The notes: generated by a model from the sequence alone, not told the origin. DNA of 64,000 nucleotides from Humulus lupulus (GCF_963169125.1 NC_084794.1:224499409-224563408); one strand, 5' to 3'. Positions 46,691-58,314 are shown, counted from the first letter of the stretch. Program-made: numbers and translations.

Positions 46691-47794
46691 ATATTTTAAT
46701 TTTTTTTATATAATTAAAATTAGCTTTCTAATATATACTAGCATCATCAAATGAACTTGATTTTCAAATAACAAAAAGTAAAAATATTCAACATTGTATT
46801 AACAATCCACAAATTAGTTAAAAACACTCAACACTGTCATCAACAACAAAATGTTCTTTAAGTATTCAAGGAATCTTAAATATTCAACATAGTTAAAAGT
46901 TACTACTTTCAACACAAAGAAATAAACAAAGTTACTACTTTCAAGGAGTCTTAAGTATCATTTTCTACTTCGCTTGTCACATCTGCAAAATAATCAAAGA
47001 AATATTTTATTGTTATTATCTAGCATCACAAATTACTTCAAGAAAAATGCTATGGAAATTATATCCAAGAAAGGACACCACATACAAAATAATGAATTCA
47101 CAACTACACCAAAGCAAACAAAGAAACCAAACACTAAATTATAAGACATTGGTTATTTTTTGAGTATGAAAATGTACCTCTTGGAATAACTTTTTTAGAA
47201 GGCCATGCAACTGTGGAACCAATTGCTTCTTGTATTGTAAGCATCGCATGATTAGGACGAAATAAGTAAGATTCTGGTACAATATCAACATCAACCCATA
47301 CTCGCATAAAGTCTGGTCCAAGAGGCTTTCCATGTACAGTTATCTTTGGATCACTAGAATCCTAATGACCTTCAGCAACAATTACATCTGCCCAGTCAAG
47401 CAAGTAGCAAGCATTCTTCCCTTCTGTAAAGTTATGTCTTTTTTCTAGTGCAATACTCTACCACATTTATTTTAAAGACAATATATTAGTTTCTGTATTT
47501 CTTCTTCTAAAATGAAAATTTAAAACAATAACAACTTTAATAATTTACCTTAGGGGACTGAATATTGTTTGACTATGGTACACTGCGAGACTGTCCTTCG
47601 CTTGGTGTCACTTTACCACCAACCTAAATATAAAACCAAGATAAGTTTCATTGGAAGAAAAGAAAACTAAGGTTTATAAGTGCAAGATAGAAATACCACC
47701 AAGTGTTCTTTAAGTAGATTCATCATTTCAGTCATTTTGAGCTTCATATTATGTTGCTCTTCTTCTAACTTCACTACAAGAAATATGATCTTTA

Positions 47795-47950
47795 TCTACC
47801 AATATATATTGGTAGGGAAAGTAATGTTTTGCCTATCAATATTTATTGGTAGATAATATTAGTAGGTAAATGCTAGTCCATTATATTATATTTCGGAACA
47901 TAGCTTTACCTACCAATAATATCAGTAGGTAATGATATTTACCTACGTAT
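47795..47950. repeat. CTACCAATA.TATTGGTAG subterminal palindromes (left)
   Basis: Several copies of ACCTACCAATA / TATTGGTAGGTAA occur in facing pairs. Matching copies occur at 53680-53825 at the right end. GCCACGT..CATCA repeats at 53500-53640 add to the right array. Confidence 0.75.
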
Positions 47951-48503
47951 ATTATGGAGGGAAATTTTTTAACCATTCCCGCTCAATTTTCCCCCCATTT
48001 TTTATTTTCATTATATTATTTTATTATTATAAATGCTTATTTGGAAGCTTATGTGGAGTAAATAATATGATGTGTACACATTCTATAACATGTGGCATGC
48101 CACGTGTGTACATAGTTGGAAAAAATATAAATAAAATATATTTATAATAAATTTGTATTTAAAATTAAAATAGAAACTAAAAATTCTACCTACCCACATT
48201 TTTTTCTTTTCCCCTAAACCCTATCTTTCTATCTTTCTCACTTCTCAGCCGTAACACTCACTCTCTCAACTCCCTCTCCCTCACGCTCGGTGAAAAACAC
48301 GAACGGCTTCAGAGTTTGTTGAAACCTCTCTCCCTGTGACCCCGCCACCTGACGCGCAGGAGATCGTCGCAGGAGGAGCTCAAAAGTCGCACCGCAGTTG
48401 TGGGTTTCAAAGCTTTTTCGGACCTCCACCGTCATCCAAACTAGATTCCAAGGGAATGGTTGTGCTCCGGACACCGAGAGGATGAAAAGCCACCAAAGAA
48501 TCA

Positions 48504-48845
48504 ATGGGGGACGAAGACCCATCGTTAGCTCGAGACAAGTTGTACCATGTCCTCTTCTGCTTTTCTCTAACCCTTATCTTCACCACCTTGGCCAACCTAA
48601 CCCACTACCCTTTTCTGCGTCGCCACTCCATTTGGATTGGATCCATCGCTTCCCTCTTCGCCGGCGCCGCCAAAGAGGTCGCAGACGAACTTGGGTTCTT
48701 TAGATCGGCCGGAGCCTCGTCAAGAGACGCCTTCGCTGATTTCCTCGGTGTGCAGCTTGCTGGTTTTGCTCTCTCATTAGCTAAGCGTTGCTCTCGACCT
48801 AATAATCATGCTACGGATCACACCCGAGGGGTTTCGCTGGTTTGA
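48504..48845 (+). CDS. Small membrane protein, YfiM/DUF2279-like, inside CACTA element 3
   Basis: A 113-codon ORF with ATG at 48504 and TGA at the end. Residues 11-16 read DKLYHV, followed by a hydrophobic segment (about 15-32), a second (about 43-56) with GSIASLFAGAAKEVADELGF, then SSRDAFADFLGVQLAGFAL. The pattern DK.YH ... G..KE..D ... S..D..AD..G resembles the YfiM (DUF2279) family, which occurs in bacteria and in plants as small predicted membrane proteins of unknown role. A CT-rich leader-like stretch (48230-48330) precedes it. It has higher GC than its surroundings, and no stop or frameshift. It may be a whole captured gene or retrocopy, or a first exon with the end read into an intron. 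Its expression is unknown. Confidence 0.55.
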   Translation: MGDEDPSLARDKLYHVLFCFSLTLIFTTLANLTHYPFLRRHSIWIGSIASLFAGAAKEVADELGFFRSAGASSRDAFADFLGVQLAGFALSLAKRCSRPNNHATDHTRGVSLV

Positions 48846-49662
48846 GAATGATCAATTGCGTTGGGTTATGAAAAAGGAAGGGGTTGTTTGGTTGCTGAGA
48901 AAAGTTTTTCAGAATGGAAAATTGCAAAAGGTACAATTTTGATATTGGGGTTTTAGTAATTTTGACACAATATTATATGTAAGCGAGGCCAATGGTGAAA
49001 CAAGGTTCTTGAATAGGAATCACTGAACAATTACTTTTGGACATTTTCTTGTTGATTTACATTTCACTTCGTAATGTATTACAAATTTAGTCTCATTATC
49101 TCGGTACGCTTATTGAATGTTGTTTCTAAACTGTGTGTTCATCATTCTAACTGATAGCATGGTGTCATTATTTTTATGCCTTTTTGGAAACTGAAAGGAT
49201 TGCAAAGATTGAATTTTGTTTGCAAAAAACAACACAGAACTTGTGATTTAGAATTTGATAAATATAGTGAGGAGCCAAGCTAATTTGTTTATTTAATACA
49301 ACCAAGCTAGATTAGATTGTCTTAGTGAGACAACCATGATTCCAGCTTACGAAAAGGAAGATTGGTAGTTTTAAAATTTATTATCTATGTCAAGGCAATT
49401 CATAGAATAAATAAGCACACCGATTGGAGTGTTATAAGCATAATGTTAAGATAATCATTTAGTTTTCTGTAACTTGCATTACTACATACATGATCAACCA
49501 TACTTATGAAAGGGAAAAAGAGCCCAAGATTACTAGGATTGTGAAATTGAGCCTCCTAATATAAGCTTCCTCTGCTTCCAATTTAATTATAAAAAGACTA
49601 TATTTCTATACTAAGTGGAGAAAGGTCAACTAGGAGTGAATGGAATTCCTTACTTGATTGTT
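48846..49662. other. Noncoding stretch of CACTA element 3
   Basis: About 0.8 kb of AT-rich sequence follows the YfiM-like ORF, possibly its native 3' flank or intron. No gene or clear repeat is recognised. Confidence 0.4.
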
Positions 49663-50779
49663 CACTACTACAAAAAAGGTCTTTCTCTGTGGTTTTTTTA
49701 CTTAATACACTGCGATTTTCGAGAATATTGAAAAACGCAGTGTATTCGACCGCAGAGAAAAGTGGTATGAAAACCGCAGAGAAAAGCCACACTTTTCTCT
49801 GCGGTTGTGTTGAAAAAACCGCGGAGAAAGGTACCCTTTTCTCCGCGGTTTATTCAGCACAACCGCAGAGAAAAGGGTACTTTTCTCTGCGGTTTTGTTA
49901 ATACAACCGCTGAGAAAGACATTTTAATTAAAAAAAAATTATTTTTCAATTTCGATATATATAATTATTTTCATTTCCAATTATATATATTCTATATTTA
50001 TATATATATATACATTTCATAAAAAATATAAAAAATTATGTCAAATACAATACATTTTAAAGAGTAAACATAATTAATATTGACATTATCAAAATACATA
50101 AAAACTAGATAAATAATATAAAAATAACAAAAAACCGAAATAATAAAAAAAAACAAAAAAAAGTCAAGTTTTAGTGAACAATACCTGATTTGAACAATAA
50201 AAATGACTTTTATTCCTTCCCAAACGTTCAAAAATGTTGGAAAAAATCTTGAAAATCACCCTATAAACATACATTCAAAACACATTATACTCAATCAATA
50301 TATCTTCATTTTTTCCCTAAAAGTTCAAAACAAATCAATATATATGTATATTTACATGAGTTGTAACCTAAATATGGAAGAAAATGAAAAAAAAACTAAA
50401 AAAAAAGGTGAAAAGAGCACTAACCGTGGCTGGGGAAGAGGGGTTGCGCCGTTCCTCTCGAGTCTGCCAAAGTGGAAGAAATTATAAGAATGAGTAAGGT
50501 TGTGAGTCGAGGATTTTATGTAGGGTAAGAAAAGTGTACCACTTTTCTCCGCGGTTCCATAAAGAAAACCGCAGAGAAATGTACCCTTTTCTCTACGGTT
50601 TTGTATAGAAAACCGCGGAGAAAAGTGTACCACTTTTCTCTGCGGTTTTCTTTATGGAACCGCGGAGAAAAGTCTATTTTTTTCCCATTTCGTGTTTCAA
50701 ACTCATTTCGACCTTTTCTCTGCGTTTTTAATTTAATGCTAGAAAAAAAGCGCAGAGAAAGCCTATATTTGTAGTAGTG
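49663..50779. mobile_element. Nested CACTA element 4 (1117 bp)
   Basis: It starts CACTACTACAAAAAAGG and ends TTTGTAGTAGTG, flanked by GTT on both sides (49660-49662 and 50780-50782). Subterminal repeats alternate CCGCAGAGAAAAG and CTTTTCTCTGCGGTT at 49680-49915 and 50525-50765. The middle is AT-rich without a gene. It lies inside CACTA element 3, so it is younger than it. Confidence 0.9.
49685..49915. repeat. CCGCAGAGAAAAG subterminal repeats of CACTA element 4
   Basis: Six or more copies of CCGC(A/G)GAGAAAAG and the complement CTTTTCTC(T/C)GCGG occur in alternating orientation; the matching array is at 50530-50765. The alternation makes false ORFs on both strands. Confidence 0.8.
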
Positions 50780-50926
50780 GTTAATGATGCACATGACTGG
50801 TTTTAGTTTATTCGTTATGTCTATGTACCCAGATGGACTTCTATCTGTACTAGAGCTCATTCTAGAGTTGTGTTCCTCTCTGAACCTGAGTTATTCATAG
50901 ATATTTCTTGTGACAGACTTAATCAG

Positions 50927-51131
50927 TCACCTCCTGAAGCTCCTTCTAGTTGAAGGCTTATCATGATTGTCTCCATCTTCCTCTGGAAGCTTGACAACAG
51001 AATAGACCCCTGCACCGCAAAGTGCTCCAAGAATAGGAGCAGTGAGGTAGACCCATATTGCTTCATAGTTGTTTACAGCTACTGCAGGCCCTAAAGTCCT
51101 CACAGGGTTCATTGAAGCTCCTGTTGTCTCC
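50927..51131 (-). pseudogene. NIP5;1: Captured last exon of a NIP-type aquaporin (NIP5;1-like)
   Basis: After a minus-strand acceptor (TTGTAG at 51132-51137) the frame reads [52 protein letters not shown], and ends RRSFRR then TGA. This matches the last part of plant NOD26-like intrinsic proteins: the second NPA box region is NPV here, as in NIP5;1, followed by the sixth membrane helix and a C-terminus ending SFRR. NIP5;1 is a boric acid channel of the plasma membrane. Only this exon is present, so it makes no channel. It lies antisense to the YfiM-like and GCN1 pieces. Confidence 0.85.
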
Positions 51132-52331
51132 CTACAACCCTGCAACAAGTATATTGAGCATAACAATTGCTCCTACCGCGATTCCTGCCAGCTCTCCCAC
51201 CTGCTTGACAATGAACATTTGATCTCACATTCAGCCATGTTAGGAGATTCTTTTCGTACCCTTCTAATTTAATTTCCTATTATTGATACATCACGTTGAA
51301 TCAGTGAAGTATAAATTATTTGCTTAATACTTAGCTGCTCATTTTCAGTGAAAGTTTTTCTTGTCTTATTATGGCAAGTTTTGATTCATGACTAGAAGAG
51401 GGATGCCCATCCTAACCATTTGTTTAGGCGTTAACTGTTAAGTTGACTTTGGTCCTAGAGATTTTTGGATATGGACAAGATTGAACTAGGAGTTATTATT
51501 AGTATAATATAGTATTGGAAGTAGTACTTAGTATAATATATTATTCAGTTTCAGTATTACTTAGTTTGTATATCTCTTATACTTGAAGAGCTCATTATTG
51601 TATGTGTTTGTGTGTTCTTATGAAAATAATATTTATAGTATATGTTAATATGCATGGTTGACTTAGGGAATCCCTATGAAAAGAATAACACTTAGAAAAG
51701 AAAAGATTTTGCTATTGTTTGCAATTGGATCTACTTGGGCGGTACGGGTATAATTGAAGAGAGACTTGCATTGCATTGAACCTATCTATATGTTATTTTT
51801 TTTATGTAAAAATAAATTGTTTTTTAACAACTTTAAACAATGAATAATTTCTAAACTACTCCCTCGAGAAGGTGTTTATAAATAATTTCTAAAGTGCTTT
51901 TCACGATTGATTTAACTGAACCTGAATTACTTGTTTATCTTTTCCAATTTGCTTTCTGCATCTAAATCTCATTTGTCATGCTTGGCTTATGTGTTTTGAT
52001 CCCATGACAGCTCGGGTTGGAACTTGTTGGTGAAAGCCTCATCTTTTTTCTTTGTTTTGTTTGCAAAAAGGTTAGGTTCTGATTATTACATATTTGTCGA
52101 GCATTTGTTTTATGTAAACCCAGTTTTCTTCTTTCCACTTGATGCTGAAACTGAATTTTTTTAATGGTTTTGTGTTAGAAATATAGGTTGCCAATTAAGA
52201 GACGTGTTTTGGGGTTGAAAGAGATTTCTTTGTTTGCTTAGAGAAAGATTGTCCTAATATAGTATTTATATGAAGGATTTAATTTAATGCATTACTTTTG
52301 TAGGGTCTTGAGTATAAAGCTTAGCAACAAA

Positions 52332-52570
52332 GAAAAGTAGTGTTCAATTACTTGGTGCAATGGCCTATTGTGCTCCTGAGCAATTGTCCCAGTGTCTCCA
52401 TAAGATTGTACCAAAACTGACAGAGGTCTCTCTTTGTGTTTATGAATTTTTTAATTTATTATGTAAAATATTTCATGCTCATACTTAATTTTGTTTATCT
52501 TTGTCTTCTTTAAACTCTTAGGAATGCAGGTTTTAACTAATGTCCATCCAAGTTTTTGCTGGTTATGCAA
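52332..52570 (+). pseudogene. GCN1: Captured exons of GCN1 (ILITYHIA)
   Basis: 52332-52425 reads [20 protein letters not shown], then [11 protein letters not shown] before GT; after an AG, 52530-52570 reads VLTNVHPSF and then diverges. This matches the HEAT-repeat region of plant GCN1/ILITYHIA ([35 protein letters not shown]), a large ribosome-associated activator of the eIF2-alpha kinase GCN2. A ~104-bp intron with GT..AG remains, so genomic DNA rather than mRNA was captured. The second exon is damaged. Confidence 0.85.
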
Positions 52571-55500
52571 AAGCATAGTAAATATATGTGAAACTTGGCT
52601 TTTTATGTGTGTCCAGTTCATTAAAATTCTGAGGCAATTTTTTTTATGCTCTGTTTGAGGTAATTTTTTATAATATGTATCGATCCTTTTTTGTTGCTCT
52701 GGTTTGTTGTTAGGCAATCTGTTGTGGTAGGTGTCATTGTTACTTTGAATTATTTTGGCCTATGATGTTCAAGAATAAATATAATTATTTTATGTTGGTG
52801 ATTATGACACTTGATGTGCTCATATTTTATTTTTATTTTTAATATATGTTGGTATCTCAAGTGTCGTAAATGTCCATAATAATAAGTCATATATTTTCTG
52901 AAATCCTTATGATGATTAAATTGGGGATATTTATTTTGCTGAAATTAATTATAAAGTCCTTCTCACTGGCGCCAATTCGAACCCCACCTCCGGCCATTGT
53001 CGGTGTCCACCTCCCAAAGTCATCATCGACATTTACAATAAGTTCAGTCAGAGAAAAGGAGGCTCTCATGCAATGATCCCAAAGTGAAGAATAGGAAGAA
53101 TGTCAAGAAAAATGACATTATTGAGTTTTCAATTACTTAAAAATAATGTATAGATATTTTTTTTATGAAATGTGCTTCTTAATAAGCAATGAATATTGTA
53201 TAATATATGTTTGCTTATTTTTTATTTAAAGTTAAATAATTTATTTGATTAATAATGTTAAATATTTTTCAAATTAATTACTTTCATTTATTATTTATAT
53301 TAAATAAAATTTATATATAATTAAAATTACCTACATAGAAATATTATATTTACTCACAAATAAATAAGTGTAAGTAAAAATAAGTATACTACAACATGTC
53401 ACGTGGACCAATCATTTAGTGCCACATAACCGATAAAAAGGGGATAAGTAACACAATCATTCGAATTTCTTGTAGCACGTGGACAAATTATTGTCTGACA
53501 CGTGGCGCAATCCCAAGATGCCAAGTGGTGGTTTTGATGTATGCCACGTAGGATGCCACGTCATCAGACACATAAGCTATGGACACCATGTCAGCAGACA
53601 TGTAGGATGCCACATCATCAAACACGTCATCTGTTGACTCATCAATTGATTTATAACTTAGTGGGGTCAACTGATTCTTTTACCTACCAGTATTAATAAG
53701 TGTAGGTAAAGACTCTTTCCCCACTAACATTTACCTACCAATCTCTACCAATTCAATATTGGTAGGTAAACCATATTACCCACCATTAGACTAGTTTTAC
53801 CTACACTTACAATTGGTAGGTAAAGACCCCATTTTCTTGTAGTGCTTGGAGATCTCGCTATTACACATATTAACAACAATTAGCTTTGACCTTGTTATGC
53901 CTCTTCCGTGTCCGATTAAACGACCAGATTTTGGGTTACCAAACAATTTTTTCTAGGCATCCTCATCAGCGTTGTCTGTAGTTCTAGATTTTGGGTCTTC
54001 AAGGAGAATCTCATTCAATGTACCCTGCATATAAATTAGTATAACTAATGTATGCATTATGGAAAAGAAGTAAAAATTCACAAAAATTAAATGACTAATA
54101 CTCACAAAAATATCAGATTCCGTTGGGTTTACAGGTTCACCATTCTTCTCGGTATGGGCTCTCCGAAAAGCATCGATTCTAGATATTTTAACATCCTCAT
54201 TTTCTTTCTTCTACACAATACATCAATAGAGATTATAAAATAGAGACTACAATAATGGAAGCAAAAATACAAATAGTATAAAACTTAATTATTACCATAT
54301 CATCGATTGTTCGTGCATATCCTCTTCGACTTAAGGTGTGTGGAACAACTTTCTTTCTTCTCTCTTGGTATTTGGCCCTTATATCCTATTTAATAAATAA
54401 GTAAAAGAGGCATAACTATATTTAATTTAACACCAACAAAGATAAAAGAGGCAGCAACATCACTTCTTACATCATATTTCTTACCAAATGTTCTTTACTA
54501 ATTTTTTTGGCAACAAATGCTCTCCATTCTACATCACTTTTTATGCAATCTGGCTTTAAGGCTAGTTGTTCACTCTCATTTTTTGCATTGATAATATCCT
54601 TTACAAGTCTAGATTTCCCGACTCTCCATAGTTCTTCCATCATTTCAAAGCACATCTTTTTTTTCCAATCATCATGTAAGTCATATTGTGCCTACAATAG
54701 AATATAGAATAACATATTATATGTGTTAAGTGTAGAGTTGAACATATATATAAAAAATACACTCATAAAACTTGTAATTCTACCTGAATAGATGCCCAAA
54801 GAACATCTCTCATAATTGGTGAAACTTTCCTCCAATCTGAAATAGTGTAAGGAACAACCTCTCGCACAAGAGCACCCACAAAAGAAGAAAATTGCACTGA
54901 GTTAGTACCAACTGGTTGCCCTTTTTCATTCCAATTTATTATCCTTAAGTCATTGTTTCAAATCTGGCAGATGTAATTTCTTTCTGTGTTTTTAATATAC
55001 TCCTTTTTTCGATCAAAAAAAAAGTTGAAAAAACTAACAGACTCAAAATAGAGAGAAGTTGTAACAGTATAACTGAATACAACTGAAGCTAACAAAACTA
55101 ACAAACCAGAAACAGAAAACAGAGAATCTTTAACATATGAATATGATAGAAACAGAGAATCTTCTCTCACACCCGCAAAACAAATCCAAAAGTAATTCGC
55201 TGAAGTTCACCATCAAAACCCAGCCAACTGCTAAGTGGACTCCTAAACACAACTATATGATCAGTACCACTCTCATTTCATTCATTTCATTTATACCAAC
55301 AGTTATAATTACTCATTTTTTTGCCCCCAAAAATAAATGTTTATGCTCTCTTGTAAACAAAATGATTGGCTGAACCTCAACTCTTTTTTAACTTTACATT
55401 GAGTTTTTCATATTAATTTTTCTATTTCAAGTAAATAGGCATGCTGAATTTAATAAATAAAATTTTCTACATAAGCCTTCCTTAGTACATAAAAGTTAGC

Positions 55501-55734
55501 CTAATAAATAAAAGCTTCAGCAGATACTGCTCAGATATTCTATTCGCTTCTATTTTATCTAATAAAATAGAAGACACAGTTCAATTCTGAAAAGTCAAAA
55601 TAAAAACTCAAAATAAACTGGTAAAGTTGATAAAACATAAAAAGTCTGAAAGATGAAAAACTCAAAATAAAAACTCGATAAAACATAAACATAAACTGGT
55701 ATAACAAGTTGAGAGAGATAGATAAAAACCTTCT

Positions 55735-55892
55735 GATTCTGATCTTGAGACTTCAGTATAACAGGTTGAGAGAGGAAAACATTATCAATGTTTCGTACAT
55801 ATGGCAGAACCTCTTCCAGCCCTTCTTTCAAGCTTCTAGAGTTGTAATCCAACTCTACTTTGGCCTTCTCACAGGAATATGTCCACTGATGC
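55735..55892 (-). pseudogene. Captured last exon of a farnesol-dehydrogenase-like SDR
   Basis: After a minus-strand TTTTCAG, the frame reads HQWTYSCEKAKVELDYNSRS and then LKEGLEEVLPYV. This resembles the C-terminal end of plant extended short-chain dehydrogenases annotated as NAD-dependent farnesol dehydrogenase or dihydroflavonol reductase-like (SCEKAK.ELDY.PRSL.EGL.EVLPW). The natural ending is replaced by unrelated sequence. It sits in the right part of the outer CACTA element, upstream of the transposase gene on the same strand. Confidence 0.6.
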
Positions 55893-58314
55893 CTGAAAAC
55901 ATGAATTGTCAGAAGAGAAAGAGAAAATTTCAACCTAAGTTGCCAATATTTGTGGGTACAAAATTTGGACAACTGCAAATGAAAAAGGCTTCAAGCCAAG
56001 TGACCTAAGTTGGAAATTCTAATCAAAACCCCATTTATGTCTTACACATAAAACTATTAAAACAAAACCCCAATGGTGGCACCCAAAAGAGTTACAAATA
56101 TCCAAGTCTTCAAGACAACTGGATATCTCCCAAAGAGTTATTACTCATCCACAATCCAAACACAATAATCAGATGCCTTATTAAGGCAGCTGTTGGTATA
56201 TTTATACTCAGCCCATAGACTACCTTAACAAACTTCCTAAACAATTCAACATTACTTGCTTCCCAACCGGTCAGATTTTACATTTGAAACACCTCAGCCA
56301 GTTTACACTTAATCCAACCAACAACTAAATAAATAAAATAGTAATAATTAAAAGATAAATAAATAAATAACTAACAATTTTTTTGAAAAGTTACAATAAC
56401 TAACTTAATTTAAATGCAACTTAAGCAATTAAAACTAGATGGAATGAATAAATAACAGATTAGAATACCAACCAGCTAAGAACAACCAGTGCAGGAAATA
56501 ATAAAAAAAATGCAGAATATTATTTACCATCAGCAAGTGAACTTACATAATATTGGATTATCAAAGAAATATTAACATTATTAACGTACTGAATAATGAA
56601 AACTTGTAAAGAAAATAGTACAAAATGAATCACAATAAACTATAACAGAACATCCTTAAGAGTGATATGAACAAAATCACAACTCACTTCGAAATTCAAA
56701 CCATCATAACGAACCATAGCCATCATAACTAGTTTTAAGAATATGATAATAATTGTAGAATAGTTAATTTAAATAACTGCCTTTGTAATATTTTAGTTTT
56801 CTTGTATCTAAGTATGCCCACCAAAGAATAAATAATAAGACCAAACTTGACCAACCACCACCAGATGATGAATAGAGAAGTCCAAACTAATTGTCACTCA
56901 TGGTACCAAATAGTCTACCTGTAAGGCTGTAACTACATATATGTATAGTATACACCTAAACTACACTTGTTGCTTATGGTAGAACAAATGCTTAACCAAC
57001 ACTAAAGGAAGCTAGCTAGAGAACAAGAAATACGAGCTGTTCAGAAAACATTAATGGAAATAATAAACTGGTTTTTTTAAAAAAAAAGATGTCATATTAG
57101 ATAGAAACACGCTTGAAAAGCTCTTCACACAATCTCAGCAACTAAAAAAATCGTAATCAAAATAATCAACTAAGACATACAGTTAATTAAAACACCAAAC
57201 ACTAGGCTACAACTCTAGCAAAAGGAAATTAGCGTGAGAGATTTTATGCAATGTAAAAAAACTATACAACATGTACATATATACGTATGTATGTATGTGT
57301 ATATATATATATTAGAAAAGAACACAAACAAATGAAGACAAGGAAAACCTCTCTTAAACTTTGACAAACATCTTAACTACTCATTTACATTGTTACAACA
57401 CTTTACCAACACGCAAGTCGGTCTTAGTTCAAACAACAATCCAAAAAACTCAGGCCAGATTCTCAACTAATGAAAAATACAAAAGAAAACGAAAATAAAA
57501 AAACAAAGCAGCATATGGAACAAATATACAACTCCACAAACATAATATTTTAGATCACAGATGAAATAAAAAATAATAATAACAGGGACATCACTCTTCA
57601 GCTTCAACACATGTGTGATGTGTGTATGATTGCAGAGTTGAATAAACAAATAAACAAAAAAACCAATGAAATTCAAAACAAAGGTATCCGCCGACCAAAC
57701 ATAAATCCCAATGCTTTCACCAAATACACAACAATCTCAATGAGATTGAGATTATTAAACAAAATGAAAAACACCCTTTTCAAAATTAAAACAAAAAACA
57801 CACCCTTAAATCGACCAAAACAATGGAAACAGAAAATCAAACAACCCCATTAGATTTATTCCCAAATTAAACTCGATTAGCATAAAAAACCAATGACCCA
57901 GATCAATAACACCTAAAACTATATATCCTGACATGGCTTGCCAAGACCGAAGAGGAGTGAAACAACCCAATGAATGGAACCCTACTGACAGAGAGATAGA
58001 GAAAGACGAGAGAGAGATGGAGGAGATATGAGGGATGGAGGAGGCTTGAGCTGAGATTTGAGGGATGGAGGAGATGTGATCTCAGATTTGAATCAGGGAT
58101 GATGAGACCAAAGATAGAGTTCGAACTTTGCTTAGCCGAAGAAGAAAATGGTGAGTCCGAAATTGGCTTGATTTTTTCTGAAAAAAAAATGTATAAGTGG
58201 CGGGCTCCCAAAATATTAACGTCTTTTTCATTTGCTACATATATAACATTTACCATAATACTTTTTCATTTCTATTATATTCATGTGTTATGGAAATGGG
58301 TATTTGGTGTAGTG
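55893..58314. other. AT-rich right part of the outer CACTA element
   Basis: About 2.4 kb with no recognised gene. A GA/CT-rich leader-like stretch (57980-58080) read on the minus strand could be the 5' untranslated region of a captured promoter. (TA)n and (GTAT)n runs occur near 57285-57312. Confidence 0.4.

Larger units (their letters stand above)
47772..53844. mobile_element. Pack-type CACTA element 3 (6073 bp) inside the transposase gene
   Basis: It starts CACTACAAGAAAT and ends ATTTTCTTGTAGTG, with CTT directly on both sides (47769-47771 and 53845-53847). Subterminal CTACCAATATATATTGGTAG palindromes occur at 47795-47950 and 53680-53825. There is no transposase. It carries, in order, a YfiM/DUF2279-like ORF (+), a nested 1.1-kb CACTA, a NIP aquaporin last exon (-) and GCN1 exons (+). 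These are pieces from at least three unrelated genes. Confidence 0.9.
47139..54953 (-). pseudogene. CACTA-associated plant transposase gene (Transposase_24 / En/Spm type), split by an insertion
   Basis: Exon-like blocks on the minus strand: 54953-54785 (QPVGTNSVQFSSFVGALVRE ... YTISDWRKVSP), 54690-54485 (KSRLVKDIINAKNESEQLAL ... DVEWRAFVAKK), 54390-54300 (KKVVPHTLSRRGYAR), 54215-54105 (RIDAFRRAHTEKNGEPVN), 54025-53845 (TLNEILLEDP ... NSEISK), then, after the 6.07-kb insertion, 47771-47690 (LEEEQHNMKLKMTEMMNLLK, coiled coil), 47632-47557 and 47450-47139 (CYLLDWADVIVAEGH ... VWVDVDIVPESYLF ... STVAWPSKKVI). The order fits plant Ptta/En/Spm-type proteins of CACTA elements, with the C-terminal domain usual there. 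Stops appear in at least three blocks, so it is dead even without the insertion. The DDE transposase (TNPD-like) is not seen. Confidence 0.7.
46183..58314 (-). mobile_element. Large CACTA element with decayed transposase gene (outer element)
   Basis: The left end CACTACAAGAAAAAATG at 46183 is followed by many GTGTTATA / TATAACAC subterminal motifs to about 46690. Inside, on the minus strand, is an En/Spm-type gene (54953 to 47139). A candidate right end is TATTTGGTGTAGTG at 58301-58314, with TAT on both sides (46180-46182 and 58315-58317). The terminal repeats agree in about 10 of 12 bases, and AACATTTACC and GTGTTATGG motifs near 58240-58290 support it. The right end is less certain than the left. 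It hosts the 6.07-kb insertion 47772-53844 and a farnesol-dehydrogenase-like exon. Confidence 0.5.

Noticed and set aside
49689..50022. ORFs with repeated AEKGTLFSA or RREKGTF segments
   Set aside because: They translate the CCGCAGAGAAAAG subterminal repeats of CACTA element 4.
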